From Mycobacterium colombiense CECT 3035 (GTDB taxonomy: Bacteria > Actinomycetota > Actinomycetes > Mycobacteriales > Mycobacteriaceae), in NCBI RefSeq assembly GCF_002105755.1, contig NZ_CP020821.1, forward strand, positions 4,526,001 to 4,590,000: 64,000 nucleotides of DNA, read 5' to 3'. The notes beneath the pieces were generated by a model. The model saw only the letters and a program-made list of their open reading frames with translations, had not been told where the DNA came from and did not search any database. The translations under genes and the position numbers were made by a program. Of this stretch, positions 42,762-52,973 are shown piece after piece (position 1 is the first letter of the stretch; every line of letters begins with the position of its first letter).

Positions 42762-44096
42762 GCCATGCGTGCGCCCGTGCGCGGGTGAGCCGAGCAGGGC
42801 GGCCAGGAGGCCGACCGCCGCCACGACCGTAGTGGTCACCGCGACCGGCCACAGCGCCCCGCCGAAGTGGCCGACCACCGAGGTGAGCAGCAGCGGAATG
42901 AGTCCGCCGATGATGGTGGAACTCTGGCCGGACAGGGACATCCCGGTGTAGCGCACCCGGGCGGGGAACGAGGCGGCGAGGTATTTGGGCAGCGCGCCCC
43001 AGATGACCCACAGTGGCGCTCCGATCAAGCCCTCCGTGATCAGCAGCGCCGGCAGCGTCGGCGAGGCGGACAGCAGGGTCAGCAGCCCGGCCGCCGGCAG
43101 CACGAGCAATGCCAACAGACCCGTGCGCACCACTGTGCTCGCGCCGACGCGGTCGGCCAACCAACCGCCGAGTACCGTCAACGCCCAGAACACGGTGACA
43201 TGCACCGCGGAGATGCCCAGCAGCACCGAAGACGACTGCAGGCCAAGGGTTTTGGTGCCATAGCCGGTGAGAAACACGGTTTCGATAAAGAAGGGAACCG
43301 TGACACCGCCGAGATACACCGCGAAGCAGATCAGCATGGTGCGACCGTGCTGACGAACCGCTTCCCGCAACGGGAACGGCGACAGCTCGCCACTGCGGCG
43401 CAGCGCGGTGAACTCCGGCGACTCGATCACCCGCAGCCGGATGAACAGGCCGACGACACCCAGCGCGAGGCCGAAGAGAAAGGGCGCCCGCCAACCCCAG
43501 GCCACGAAGCTGTGCTCGCTCAGCGTCGACGCCAGGATGAACAGCGATCCGGTGGCCAACCCCTGGCCCAGGGCGGAGCCGGTCTGCACCAGCGATCCCC
43601 AAAAGCCGCTCCGGTGTTGGGGGCTGGTCTCGGTGACCACCAGAACCGCTCCGGCCCACTCGCCGCCCAGCCCGACTCCCTGCAGGAAACGTAAGACGAC
43701 TAGCAATGCGGGCGCCACCCAGCCTATTGCGGCGTAGCTGGGAAGCAGCCCGATCAAGAATGACGGGATCCCCATGATCAACAGCGTGGCCACCAACATC
43801 TTCTTGCGGCCGAGGCGATCACCCAGGTGCCCGAACAGCACTCCGCCCAACGGCCTTGCCACGAAGCCCACGGCGAAGGTGCCAAGCGCGGCGAGCACTC
43901 CGGCCGTCGAGGAAGCGCGCGGAAAGAACAGCGGACCGAAGACCAGGGTGGCCGCGAAGCCGTACAGGAAGAAGTCGTACCACTCCAGCACGCTGCCGGC
44001 GAGGCTGGCCAGGGCCACCCTGCGCATGCCCGGTCGGGCTTCCCCGGCATCGGGCGGACCCGAAAGACCGGTGCTTTCCTGGGCTGCAATCGTCAT
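42732..44096 (-). CDS. MHS-family (MFS) metabolite:H+ symporter
   Basis: A 454-residue transporter with 12 TM helices from the ATG at 44096 (MTIAAQESTGLSGPPDAGEA). LEWYDFFLYGFAATLVFGPLFFP and GHLGDRLGRKKMLVATLL (the MFS loop motif), then VGLGGEWAGAVLVVTE, are typical of the metabolite:H+ symporter branch (shikimate, proline/betaine, alpha-ketoglutarate). It likely imports a carboxylate or osmolyte, perhaps the dioxygenase substrate or co-substrate, given the close convergence. The open frame to 44177 adds a non-conserved basic extension. Confidence 0.87.
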   Translation of the reverse strand: MTIAAQESTGLSGPPDAGEARPGMRRVALASLAGSVLEWYDFFLYGFAATLVFGPLFFPRASSTAGVLAALGTFAVGFVARPLGGVLFGHLGDRLGRKKMLVATLLIMGIPSFLIGLLPSYAAIGWVAPALLVVLRFLQGVGLGGEWAGAVLVVTETSPQHRSGFWGSLVQTGSALGQGLATGSLFILASTLSEHSFVAWGWRAPFLFGLALGVVGLFIRLRVIESPEFTALRRSGELSPFPLREAVRQHGRTMLICFAVYLGGVTVPFFIETVFLTGYGTKTLGLQSSSVLLGISAVHVTVFWALTVLGGWLADRVGASTVVRTGLLALLVLPAAGLLTLLSASPTLPALLITEGLIGAPLWVIWGALPKYLAASFPARVRYTGMSLSGQSSTIIGGLIPLLLTSVVGHFGGALWPVAVTTTVVAAVGLLAALLGSPAHGRTHGSRSHEEVPL

Positions 44097-44403
44097 TGAG
44101 GGTCTCCGATGGTCGGCCGGCCGGACTCGCGCGCAAGCGCCGCGACGAGCGAAAAGAGCGGCGCGAGTGGGGCACACAGAGACCGCGACTGGAACGATCG
44201 CCCGCCGACCTTATCTTCATCGCAATGACGCCTCGGGGCGATCCGAGCGCGCTCCGGCGGGATTGTCCGACCGGCGCGCTCGCCCAGCTCAGCGCGGTTT
44301 TGTCCGGTCGACGACGGTTGGAATCAGATTGAACGCAAGTGATCTTTCCCAGGCGGTCGACGGCCGGCGCACCGCGCGCGAAAAAGACTGCAGCACAACA
44401 AGA
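44097..44403. other. Intergenic region of about 300 bases
   Basis: This stretch between the MHS transporter start and the methyltransferase stop has no coding signal that survives inspection. It probably holds the transporter promoter and untranslated sequence. Confidence 0.4.
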
Positions 44404-45075
44404 TCAGCTGGATCCAGGCGTGCGACCCGCTCGGGCGCGCAGCACCGCGCGCGGATACTCGCCCCCGTCGTCGGAAACCTCGACGTCCACGTCGTCGAAC
44501 CCGGCTGAGCGCAGCGCATCGACAACCGGTGCGGGGTCGGGGATCTCGCGGAAGGGCAGGCTGGCCGCCACGTCCTCGGCGTAGTGGTGCCCTGCCACAT
44601 GGGGATTCAGCGAAATGTCGGCGATCAACAGCCCACCCGGGGCCAACACCCGGCGCCATTCCGCGAAGGCCCGCTCCGGCTCCAGCACGGTCCAGATGAA
44701 ATGCCGGGCCGTCACGGCGTCGAAACTCGCGTCGGCGAACGGCAGCTGCTCGGTGACGCCCTCCACGAACGTGACCGCCGCCCCGCCCTCGGCGGCCTTG
44801 GCGCGCGCCCGCGCCAGCATCGCCTCGGAGGCGTCGACGCCGGTCACCTCGTGGCCGAGCTCGGTCAGCAACAGGGCGACAAAGCCCGTGCCGGTCGCGA
44901 CATCGAGCACCCGCGACGCCGGGGGGATCGGGCGCACGGCGTCGGCCCATCGTCGGCGTTCGGGCTCGGAGGAGATGCCGTGCGCGGCCCGCTGGTCGTA
45001 CTCGGAGCCCTCCCGCTCCCAGAACTCGCGGATCGCCGTGCGGGCGACCGGCAGGCTCGCATTGTCATCGGGCAT
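44404..45075 (-). CDS. SAM-dependent class I methyltransferase
   Basis: A 223-residue protein from the ATG at 45075 (MPDDNASLPVARTAIREFWE). Motif I is VLDVATGTGFVALLLTELGHEVTGVDASEAML at about 56-87, followed by FVEGVTEQLPFADASFDAVTARHFIW and a motif III-like LAPGGLLIADISLNPH. This is the UbiE/Methyltransf_11 class; substrate unknown. It is divergent from the mycothiol-linked gene at 45179. Confidence 0.85.
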   Translation of the reverse strand: MPDDNASLPVARTAIREFWEREGSEYDQRAAHGISSEPERRRWADAVRPIPPASRVLDVATGTGFVALLLTELGHEVTGVDASEAMLARARAKAAEGGAAVTFVEGVTEQLPFADASFDAVTARHFIWTVLEPERAFAEWRRVLAPGGLLIADISLNPHVAGHHYAEDVAASLPFREIPDPAPVVDALRSAGFDDVDVEVSDDGGEYPRAVLRARAGRTPGSS

Positions 45076-45178
45076 GAGCACCTCTCGGGGACAAGGGCAT
45101 TCGGCGACCCAATACTGCAGCCCGCGCGATCATCACCGCAAGGCACGGCTGACCATCCCGGCGGGTAACCTGACGCGG

Positions 45179-45934
45179 GTGGACTACGCCGGAGCATTCC
45201 TCGACGAGAACCGGGCCTTCGCGGAGCTGTTTGAGGACGCCGACGAGTCGACGCCGGTGCCCACCTGCCCGGACTGGACGCTGCGCCAATTGTTCCGCCA
45301 TGTCGGCCGCGGCGACCGCTGGGCGGCGCAGATCGTGCGCGACAAGCTCGACAGCTACCTCGACCCACGCACGGTGGAGGCCGGCAAGCCGCCGCCCGAT
45401 CCCACCGGCGCCATCGCCTGGCTGCGCGGCGGGGCCCAGCGGCTGATCGACGCCGTCGAGCTGACCGGCGTCGAAACACCGGTCTGGACGTTCCTGGGGT
45501 CGCGCCCGGCGAACTGGTGGGTACGCCGCCGGCTGCACGAGGTCGCGGTGCATCGGGCCGACGCGGCGATCGCGCTGGGCAGCGAATTCACCCTGGCTGC
45601 CGACGTGGCCGCCGACGGCATCACCGAATGGCTGGAGCGCGTCGCGATCCAGGCGGGCGGCCAGGGCGCGCCGCTTCCGCTCGAGGAGGGCGACTCCCTG
45701 CACCTGCACGCCACCGATCCAGGGCTGGGCGAAGCCGGCGAGTGGACGATCGCCGTCGAGGGGGGCCGGATCGTCTGGTCGCACCAACACGGCAAGGGCA
45801 GCGCCGCGCTGCGTGGTGGCTCCACCGAGCTGCTGCTGGCGATCCTGCGCCGGCGGCCGCTGGCCGACACGGGCGTGCAACTGTTCGGCGACGACGTGGT
45901 GTGGGAGCGCTGGTTGGACCGTACGCCTCTCTAG
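45179..45934 (+). CDS. Mycothiol-dependent maleylpyruvate isomerase-like protein
   Basis: A 251-residue protein from a GTG start (VDYAGAFLDENRAFAELFED). The pattern VPTCPDWTLRQLFRHVGRGDRWAAQIV is the DinB-like MDMPI_N signature with its metal-binding His, and RRLHEVAVHRADAAIALG supplies the second metal ligand region. The C-terminal domain (HLHATDPGLGEAGEWTIAVEGGRIVWS) is the MDMPI_C SCP2-like part. Homologues isomerise maleylpyruvate with mycothiol or act as thiol transferases; the substrate here is not known. It precedes the small SnoaL-like gene by 29 bases. Confidence 0.82.
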   Translation: MDYAGAFLDENRAFAELFEDADESTPVPTCPDWTLRQLFRHVGRGDRWAAQIVRDKLDSYLDPRTVEAGKPPPDPTGAIAWLRGGAQRLIDAVELTGVETPVWTFLGSRPANWWVRRRLHEVAVHRADAAIALGSEFTLAADVAADGITEWLERVAIQAGGQGAPLPLEEGDSLHLHATDPGLGEAGEWTIAVEGGRIVWSHQHGKGSAALRGGSTELLLAILRRRPLADTGVQLFGDDVVWERWLDRTPL

Positions 45935-45963
45935 CCGCGGGGCCGCACGGTAACTTGCACACC

Positions 45964-46335
45964 ATGACCACATCGGAGATCGCCACCGTTCTGGCATGGC
46001 ACGACGCCCTCAACAGCGACGACATCGACACGTTGACGGCGTTATCCAGCGACGACATCGAGATCGGCGACGCGCACGGCGCCGCGCAGGGCCACGAGGC
46101 GCTGCGCAACTGGGCCTCGTCGCACCGGGCGAACACCCAGCTCGGTCAGATGTATGTGCACGACGGCGTCGTCGTCGCCGAACAGAAACCGGGCGGCCCC
46201 GACGGGCCGGGGGCGACCACCGACGCGCTGGCCTTCCGCGTCGTCCGGGACCACGTCACCTCGGTGTTCCGGCACGACAGCTTGGCCTCGGCGCTGGCGG
46301 CCACCGAGCTCACCGAGTCCGACGCCGTCGAATAG
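45964..46335 (+). CDS. SnoaL/NTF2-like small protein
   Basis: A 123-residue protein starting MTTSEIATVLAWHDALNSDD. The helix VLAWHDALNSDDIDTLTALSSDDIEIGDAHGAAQGHEALRNWA is the nuclear-transport-factor-2-like (SnoaL) pattern. Role unknown. It lies 29 bases after the MDMPI-like gene and 26 bases before rmlA, so it may be part of a short operon with them. Confidence 0.8.
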   Translation: MTTSEIATVLAWHDALNSDDIDTLTALSSDDIEIGDAHGAAQGHEALRNWASSHRANTQLGQMYVHDGVVVAEQKPGGPDGPGATTDALAFRVVRDHVTSVFRHDSLASALAATELTESDAVE

Positions 46336-46361
46336 GCACCTCAAGGCAATAGGAGCTATCC

Positions 46362-47237
46362 ATGCGCGGAATCATCCTGGCCGGCGGGTCGGGCACCCGC
46401 CTGCATCCGATCACCACCGGCATCAGCAAGCAGCTGCTGCCGGTCTACGACAAACCGATGGTCTACTACCCGCTGTCCACCCTGATGATGGCCGGGATCC
46501 GCGACATCCTGGTGATCACCACCCCGCACGACGCGCCCGGATTCGAGCGGCTGCTGGCCGACGGCTCGCAGTTCGGCGTCAACATCACCTACGTGACGCA
46601 GGAAAGGCCCGACGGTCTGGCCCAGGCTTTCGTGCTGGGCGCCGACCACATCGGCAACGAGCCGGTGGCTTTGGTGTTGGGGGACAACATCTTCTACGGC
46701 CCGGGGCTGGGCACCAGCCTCAGCCGCTTCCAATCCATCAGCGGGGGAGCGGTTTTCGCCTATTGGGTGGCCAACCCGTCGGCATACGGTGTCGTCGAGT
46801 TCAGCGCCGACGGCACGGCGCTGTCGCTGGAGGAGAAGCCCAAGACCCCGAAATCCAACTACGCGGTGCCGGGCCTGTACTTCTACGACAACGACGTGAT
46901 CGAAATCGCCAAGGGCCTCAAGAAATCGGCGCGCGGCGAGTACGAGATCACCGAGGTCAACCAGATCTACCTGAACCGGGGCCGGCTCTCGGTCGAGGTG
47001 ATGGCCCGCGGCACGGCCTGGCTGGACACCGGGACGTTCGATTCGCTGCTGGACGCCAGCGATTTCGTGCGGACCCTGGAGCGACGGCAGGGCCTGAAGG
47101 TCAGCGTCCCCGAGGAAGTGGCGTGGCGGCGCGGCTGGATCACCGACGAGGAGCTGGCCGAGCGCGCGCACAGTCTGCTCAAGTCCGGCTACGGCGGCTA
47201 TCTGCTGGATCTGTTGGAGCGGAGCCGGTTTCAGTAG
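46362..47237 (+). CDS. rmlA: Glucose-1-phosphate thymidylyltransferase
   Basis: A 291-residue nucleotidyltransferase: [20 protein letters not shown] at the start, [40 protein letters not shown], and [17 protein letters not shown]. It makes dTDP-glucose from glucose 1-phosphate and dTTP, the first step of dTDP-rhamnose synthesis for the arabinogalactan linker, and is essential in mycobacteria. It matches Rv0334. The last 59 bases overlap the convergent YibE/F gene. Confidence 0.96.
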   Translation: MRGIILAGGSGTRLHPITTGISKQLLPVYDKPMVYYPLSTLMMAGIRDILVITTPHDAPGFERLLADGSQFGVNITYVTQERPDGLAQAFVLGADHIGNEPVALVLGDNIFYGPGLGTSLSRFQSISGGAVFAYWVANPSAYGVVEFSADGTALSLEEKPKTPKSNYAVPGLYFYDNDVIEIAKGLKKSARGEYEITEVNQIYLNRGRLSVEVMARGTAWLDTGTFDSLLDASDFVRTLERRQGLKVSVPEEVAWRRGWITDEELAERAHSLLKSGYGGYLLDLLERSRFQ

Positions 47238-48453
47238 GTTTGGCCAGCACCGCGGCGATCGCCGTCGTCAGCGGGACCGACAGCGCCAGCGCGATGCCGC
47301 CCACCGCCGAGCGGGCGATCTCGATGGCCACGCTCTCGCTGGTCAGCACGTCGGTCAGCGAGCGGTTGGCGACGCTGAACAGCAACAGCAGCGGCAGCGA
47401 ACTGCCCGCGTACGCCAGCACCAGCGTGTAGACGGTGCTGGCGATGTGGTCGCGGCCCACCCGGATGGCGCCCAGGAAGATCGCGCGCCGTGAGCCGCCG
47501 AGGTGGGCGAGCTCGAACACCGTCGAGGCCTGCGTCACGGTCACGTCGTTGAGCACACCCAGCGACCCGATGATGAACCCGGCGAGCAGCAGACCGCCGA
47601 TCGACACGTTGCCCAGGTACGCGCTCACGGTGCTGTTCTGCTCGTCCGAGAGCCCGGTCAACTGCGCCAGCTGTATTGCCGCCCAAGACAATCCGGCGGC
47701 CAGCAGCAGCGCGGACAGGGTGCCCAGCAGCGCGGCGCTGGTCCGCAGGTTGACCCCGTGCGCCAGGTAGATGACCGCGTACAGGATGGCCGCCGACGCC
47801 ACCAGCGCCACCGGAACCGCGGGTGCGCCGTCGCGCAGCGCCGGCAGCAGGAACACCACCAGCACCAGGAACGCGACCACGATGCCCACCAGCGCGAGCA
47901 GCCCGCGCCACCGCGCCACCGCCACGATCACCACCGCGAACGCGATCGCCAAACCGGTTAGCGCCCAGCCGCGCTCGAAGTCGTAGAACGCGTAGCTGGT
48001 GGCGCCCTGGTCGTCGACCTGGCGAACGAGCCGAATGCGGTCGCCCACCGCGAATTTGGGCTGGCCGGGGCCGGGGGAGGACTCCAGCAGCGTCTGGGCC
48101 CCGGCGTTGGGGCCGGAATCGATGGAGACCTGGGTCAGGACGCAGCGTCCCGCGCCGGGCGTCGCCGGCTGCGGCGCGCCGGTGAGGACCTGACTGACCG
48201 ACGGGCTGCCGCAGTCGCCCGTGCCGCTGGACAGCACGTGCCCGGCCTGCGTGCTCACCGCGCCGCCGGCCGCGTTCTGCAGCGGCATCGGGATGTCGAC
48301 GTGCTGTCGGCTGGGCCAGAGCACGACGGCGCCGACGGCCACCGCCACGCCGATCGCGACCAGCAACCCGACGACGATCCTGGCGGGCAACGGATCAACG
48401 GCCAGCGGGCCCTCCGACGAGCCGGCCGTGCTGTGCGAGTGCGAGTGGGTCAC
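47179..48453 (-). CDS. YibE/F-family membrane protein
   Basis: A 424-residue polytopic protein from the GTG at 48453 ([20 protein letters not shown]). After a TM helix ([20 protein letters not shown]) and an extracytoplasmic domain of about 100 residues, six or more helices follow with the YibE/F patterns [30 protein letters not shown] and [29 protein letters not shown]. Function is unknown; a transport role has been suggested. The open frame extends to 49008 but that segment is antisense to the aminotransferase. Confidence 0.87.
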   Translation of the reverse strand: MTHSHSHSTAGSSEGPLAVDPLPARIVVGLLVAIGVAVAVGAVVLWPSRQHVDIPMPLQNAAGGAVSTQAGHVLSSGTGDCGSPSVSQVLTGAPQPATPGAGRCVLTQVSIDSGPNAGAQTLLESSPGPGQPKFAVGDRIRLVRQVDDQGATSYAFYDFERGWALTGLAIAFAVVIVAVARWRGLLALVGIVVAFLVLVVFLLPALRDGAPAVPVALVASAAILYAVIYLAHGVNLRTSAALLGTLSALLLAAGLSWAAIQLAQLTGLSDEQNSTVSAYLGNVSIGGLLLAGFIIGSLGVLNDVTVTQASTVFELAHLGGSRRAIFLGAIRVGRDHIASTVYTLVLAYAGSSLPLLLLFSVANRSLTDVLTSESVAIEIARSAVGGIALALSVPLTTAIAAVLAKPTETGSAPTDPADSRRSRT

Positions 48454-48485
48454 CCGGTCGAGCGTAGAGGCGGCCGCGCGGGGGC

Positions 48486-49778
48486 TTACGGTCGATAGCC
48501 GGCGAGGAAGTTGCCCAACCGCTCGATCGCGGCCGCCAGGTCGCGGGCCCACGGCAGCGTCACGATGCGCAGGTGATCGGGTGCCGGCCAGTTGAAGCCG
48601 GTGCCCTGGGTGACCAGGATCTTCTCCTGCAGCAGCAGGTCGAGGACGAGCTGTTCGTCGTCGTCGATGTCGTAGACCTCGGGGTCCAGCCGGGGGAACG
48701 CGTACAGCGCACCGGCGGGTTTGACGCAGGACACCCCCGGAATCTCGTTGAGTTTGGTCCACGCGACGTCGCGCTGCTCGAGCAGCCGGCCGCCCGGCAG
48801 CACCAGGTCGTCGATGCTCTGGTAGCCGCCCAGGGCCACCTGGATCGCGTGCTGCGCGGGAACGTTGGGGCACAGCCGCATGTTGGCCAGCAGGTTGATG
48901 CCCTCGATGAAGCTGCCGGCGTGGTCCTTGGGCCCGGTGATCGCCAGCCAGCCGGCCCGGTAGCCCGCCACCCGATAGGCCTTGGACAGGCCGTTGAAGG
49001 TGAGGCACAGCATGTCCGGCGCCAGCGTGGCCAGGTTGATGTGCTTGGCGTCGTCGTAGAGGATCTTGTCGTAGATCTCGTCGGCGAGCAGCAGCAGCTC
49101 GTGCTTACGCGCGAGCTCGACGATCTGGGTGAGGACTTCGCTGGTGTACACCGCGCCGGTCGGGTTGTTCGGGTTGATGACGACCAGCGCCTTGGTGCGG
49201 TCGGTGATCTTGGACTCCATGTCGGCGATGTCCGGCTGCCAGCCCTGGGTCTCGTCGCACAGGTAATGCACGGGCGTGCCGCCCGCCAGCGACGTCGACG
49301 CCGTCCACAGCGGGTAGTCCGGCGACGGGATCAGCACCTCGTCGCCGTTGTCGAGCAGCGCCTGCAGCGTCATGGTGATCAGCTCGGACACCCCGTTGCC
49401 CAGGTAGACGTCGTCGACGTCGAACCGGGGGAAGCCGTCGACCAGTTCGTAACGGGTCACCACCGCCCGGCGGGCGGGCAGGATGCCCTGCGAGTCGGAG
49501 TAGCCCTGGGCGTACGGCAGCGCCTGGATCATGTCCCGCATGATCACGTCGGGCGCCTCGAACCCGAACGGCGCCGGGTTGCCGATGTTGAGCTTGAGGA
49601 TGCGGTGTCCCTCGGCCTCCAGCCGCGCGGCGTGGGCGTGCACCGGTCCGCGGATCTCGTACAGGACGTCCTGAAGCTTCGACGACTGCGCGAAACTGCG
49701 CTGCGGCCGGTGATGCGCCGACGGGTGCAGGGGCAGCTGATGGGTGGTCACACCGTCAATGGTGCCATCACTGTCCAC
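48486..49778 (-). CDS. aspC: Class I PLP-dependent aminotransferase (AspC/AlaA type)
   Basis: A 430-residue aminotransferase. INPNNPTGAVY, the acidic ADEIYDKILYDD and the Schiff-base Lys in FNGLSKAYRVAGYRAGW (K266) are all present, with RPAG-like PAGALYAFPRLD and the C-terminal Arg in DHLRIVTLP. Related enzymes include E. coli alanine transaminase AlaA; M. tuberculosis Rv0337c is annotated as aspartate aminotransferase. It exchanges amino groups between alanine or aspartate and 2-oxoglutarate. It shares its strand with the Rv0338c-like gene, 32 bases after that gene's stop. Confidence 0.93.
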   Translation of the reverse strand: MDSDGTIDGVTTHQLPLHPSAHHRPQRSFAQSSKLQDVLYEIRGPVHAHAARLEAEGHRILKLNIGNPAPFGFEAPDVIMRDMIQALPYAQGYSDSQGILPARRAVVTRYELVDGFPRFDVDDVYLGNGVSELITMTLQALLDNGDEVLIPSPDYPLWTASTSLAGGTPVHYLCDETQGWQPDIADMESKITDRTKALVVINPNNPTGAVYTSEVLTQIVELARKHELLLLADEIYDKILYDDAKHINLATLAPDMLCLTFNGLSKAYRVAGYRAGWLAITGPKDHAGSFIEGINLLANMRLCPNVPAQHAIQVALGGYQSIDDLVLPGGRLLEQRDVAWTKLNEIPGVSCVKPAGALYAFPRLDPEVYDIDDDEQLVLDLLLQEKILVTQGTGFNWPAPDHLRIVTLPWARDLAAAIERLGNFLAGYRP

Positions 49779-49810
49779 TGAAATTTGCTGTCAAGCGTGA
49801 AAGACGCAGG

Positions 49811-52723
49811 TCAGCGCTTGCCGGGGGGACGCGCCCCACGGGCGATGCCCAGGCCTTTGACCGGTGGCTGCGACGGCGCGTCGTCGCCGTCGGTCTGCTT
49901 TGCCGGCTCCGCCTTGGGCGCCGGCTCGGCTTCGGCCTTGGGTGCCTCGGTGGCTTCGGCGGGCGCAGCCTCGGCCTTGGGTGCCGCGGCCTTGGGCGCC
50001 GCTTTCTTGGCGCCGGGCCGCTTGGCGCCCGCCGCGATACCCAATCCCTTGACCGGCGCCGCGGGTGCCTTGGCTTCTTCCTTGGCCTCGGGCTCGGCGA
50101 CGGGGGCCGCTTCGGCGGTCGCCTCGGCCTTGGGTGCCGCGGCCTTGGGCGCCGCTTTCTTGGCGCCGGGCCGCTTGGCGCCGCCGGCGATGCCCAGTCC
50201 CTTGACCGGCGCGGCGGGTGCCTTGGCTTCGCCGCCGTCGGACGGGGCCTCGGCCTTGGCCGCGTCGGCTTTGGGCGCCCCGGCCGCAGGTGCGGCCTTC
50301 TTGGCGCCCGGCCGCTTGGCGCCGCCGGCGATGCCCAGCCCCTTGACCGGCGCGGGGGCGGCCTCGGTCTTCGCGGCCGCCTCGGCCTTGGCGGGTGCCT
50401 CCTCCGCCGGCGCCTCGGCGGGCGCGGTCGCCGTGGCGGTCGAGGCCTTTGGCGCCTCAGCCGCGCGCTTCTCGGCCTCCTTGGCCGCCGTGCCCTTCTC
50501 CGGCAGCGTCGCCTTGTCGTACTCGAGGGACGCGAGCAGGATCTGGGCGACGTCGAGCACCTCGACGCCGCTGCGCCCGGCCTCCTCCTGGCGGTCGTTG
50601 ACGCCGTCGGTGACCATCACCCGGCAGAACGGGCACGCGGTGGCGATGGTGCTGGCCCCGGTGGCCAGCGCCTCGTCGACGCGCTCGTGGTTGATCCGCT
50701 TGCCGATGTGCTCTTCCATCCACATCCGCGCGCCGCCGGCGCCGCAGCAGAAGCTGCGCTCGGCGTGCCGCGGCATCTCGGTCAGGTTCGCCCCGGAGGT
50801 CCCGATCAGCTCACGCGGCGCCTCGTAGACCTTGTTGTGCCGGCCCAGGTAGCAGGGGTCGTGGTACGTGATGTCCTGCGACACCGGGGTCACCGGCACC
50901 AGCTTGTTGTCCCGGGTCAGCCGGTTGAGCAGCTGGGTGTGGTGCAGCACCGAGTAGTTCGCGCCGAGCTGGCGGTACTCACGGCCCAGGGTGTTGAAGC
51001 AGTGCGGGCAGGTCACGACGATCTTGCGGTCGACGGTCTCGACGCCCTCGAACAGCCCGTCCAGCGTCTCGACGGCCTGCGCGGCCAGCTGCTGGAACAG
51101 GAACTCGTTGCCCGAGCGGCGCGCGGAGTCGCCGTTGCAGGATTCGCCGGTCCCCAGCACCAGGTACTTCACCCCGGCGACGGCCAGCAGCTCGGCGACG
51201 GCCTTGGTGGTCTTCTTGGCCTTGTCGTCGTAGGCACCCGCGCACCCCACCCAGAACAGGTACTCGAACCCGTCGAAGCTGTCGACGTCCTCGCCGTAGA
51301 CCGGCACGTCGAAGTCGACCTCGTCGATCCAGCTGGTGCGGTCCGACGCGTTCTGGCCCCACGGGTTGCCCTTGGTTTCCAGGTTCTTGAACAGCACCGA
51401 AAGCTCCGACGGGAACTCCGATTCCATCATCACCTGGTAGCGGCGCATGTCGATGATGTGATCGACGTGCTCGATGTCCACCGGGCACTGCTCGACGCAG
51501 GCGCCGCACGACACACACGACCACAGCACGTCGGGGTCGATGACGCCGCCCTGTTCCTCGGTGCCGACCAGCGGCCGGGTGGCCTGCTCGGGGCCGGAGC
51601 CCATGACGCGGCCGAAGCCCGACTCGGGAACGTGGTGCGCCTCGGCGTGCTGCTCGCCGGACAGCTTCTCCCCGAGCCCGCCCTCCGGGGTGCTCTCGGC
51701 GGGAGACTCCTTATTACCCAGGATGTAGGGCGCCTTGGCCATCCAATGGTCGCGCAGGTCCATGATGACCAACTTGGGCGACAGCGGCTTGCCGGTGTTC
51801 CAGGCCGGGCACTGCGACTGGCAGCGGCCGCACTCGGTACAGGTGGCGAAGTCGAGCATGGCCTTCCAGCTGAAGTCCTCGATCTTCCCGCGGCCGAATT
51901 CGGCGTCGTCGGGCGGGTTTTCGAAGTCGATCGGCTTCCCGTCGTGTTCCAGTGGCAGCAGCGGGCCGAGTCCGTCGGGCAGCCGCTTGAAGATGACGTT
52001 GATCGGCGCCGTGAAGATGTGCATGTGCTTGGAGTGCAGCACGATGATCAGGAACGCGAGCATGACCAAGATGTGCAGCAGCAGCGCCGTCGTTTCGATG
52101 ATCTCGTTGGCGGGCTGCCCCAGCGGTCGCAGGATGACACCGAACAGCTGCGACAGGAAGGCGCCGTTGCCGTAGGGCAGCGTGCCGTTGTTGACGGCGG
52201 CGCCGCGCACGAACACGTAGGTGAAGACGACGTTGAAGATCATGAACAGCACCAGCCAGGCGCCGCCGGTGTGCGAGCCGTAGAACCGTGACGAGCGCCC
52301 GATCTCCTTCGGGCTGCGCATCAAGCGGATGATGGCGAAGGTGACGATGCCGAGGAAGACGGCCGTCGCGAAGAAGTCCTGCAGGAAGCCCAGCGCGTCC
52401 CAGCGCCCGATGATCGGGATGTGGAAGTTGTCCTGGAACAGCAGGCCGTAGGCCTCGATGTAGACCGTCAGCAGGATGAAAAAGCCCCACATGGTGAAGA
52501 AGTGCGCCAGGCCGGGGATCGACCACTTCAACAGCTTGCGCTGACCGAAGACCTCGGAGACCTCGGCCCAGACGCGTTTGCCGGGTTCGTCGGTGTGCCC
52601 CGGGGCCGGCTTGCCGGACGTGATCAGCTTGAACAGCCACAGGACACGCCGTGCGGCGAGTGCGGCCACGACCAGCGTCATGCCCATGCCCACGATCAGC
52701 CTGATGAGCATCTGCGTTGTCAC
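49811..52723 (-). CDS. Membrane FeS reductase with repeat tail (Rv0338c-like)
   Basis: A 970-residue protein from the GTG at 52723, preceded by a GGGGAGA ribosome site. An N-terminal NarI-like membrane domain of about five helices (LIRLIVGMGMTLVVAALAAR) leads to two 4Fe-4S motifs, CTECGRCQSQCPAWNTG and CVSCGACVEQCPVDIEH, and then two CCG cysteine-rich domains (FWVGCAGAYDDKA, VTCPHCFNTLGREY, DPCYLGRHNKVYEAP, SFCCGAGGARMWMEE). This matches HdrD/GlpC-like quinone-linked oxidoreductases. The C-terminal 250 residues are Ala/Lys/Glu-rich with repeated KGLGIAGGAKRPGAKKAAP units. Electron donor unknown. Confidence 0.92.
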   Translation of the reverse strand: MTTQMLIRLIVGMGMTLVVAALAARRVLWLFKLITSGKPAPGHTDEPGKRVWAEVSEVFGQRKLLKWSIPGLAHFFTMWGFFILLTVYIEAYGLLFQDNFHIPIIGRWDALGFLQDFFATAVFLGIVTFAIIRLMRSPKEIGRSSRFYGSHTGGAWLVLFMIFNVVFTYVFVRGAAVNNGTLPYGNGAFLSQLFGVILRPLGQPANEIIETTALLLHILVMLAFLIIVLHSKHMHIFTAPINVIFKRLPDGLGPLLPLEHDGKPIDFENPPDDAEFGRGKIEDFSWKAMLDFATCTECGRCQSQCPAWNTGKPLSPKLVIMDLRDHWMAKAPYILGNKESPAESTPEGGLGEKLSGEQHAEAHHVPESGFGRVMGSGPEQATRPLVGTEEQGGVIDPDVLWSCVSCGACVEQCPVDIEHVDHIIDMRRYQVMMESEFPSELSVLFKNLETKGNPWGQNASDRTSWIDEVDFDVPVYGEDVDSFDGFEYLFWVGCAGAYDDKAKKTTKAVAELLAVAGVKYLVLGTGESCNGDSARRSGNEFLFQQLAAQAVETLDGLFEGVETVDRKIVVTCPHCFNTLGREYRQLGANYSVLHHTQLLNRLTRDNKLVPVTPVSQDITYHDPCYLGRHNKVYEAPRELIGTSGANLTEMPRHAERSFCCGAGGARMWMEEHIGKRINHERVDEALATGASTIATACPFCRVMVTDGVNDRQEEAGRSGVEVLDVAQILLASLEYDKATLPEKGTAAKEAEKRAAEAPKASTATATAPAEAPAEEAPAKAEAAAKTEAAPAPVKGLGIAGGAKRPGAKKAAPAAGAPKADAAKAEAPSDGGEAKAPAAPVKGLGIAGGAKRPGAKKAAPKAAAPKAEATAEAAPVAEPEAKEEAKAPAAPVKGLGIAAGAKRPGAKKAAPKAAAPKAEAAPAEATEAPKAEAEPAPKAEPAKQTDGDDAPSQPPVKGLGIARGARPPGKR

Positions 52724-52973
52724 AGAAGGTCTCCCCAATGCATAGATAATTCGGCCTGTGCTTATTTGCCTGCTTAAGCCCCGCTCATAGTTACATCTTC
52801 GCGGCTTTCAGCGCGAGAAAGGCTGCCCTAACTTGGGGTTCGTCGGCGCCTCTGGCCTGCTGGTTAATACCCGCTAACCGGATGTGAGGTTCGTCGGAGT
52901 GATGAGCGCCACCAAATTTCGTTAATTGACCCTTTGCCGAAGCCCTTTGCCGATCGCGGGGTGATTCGGACCG

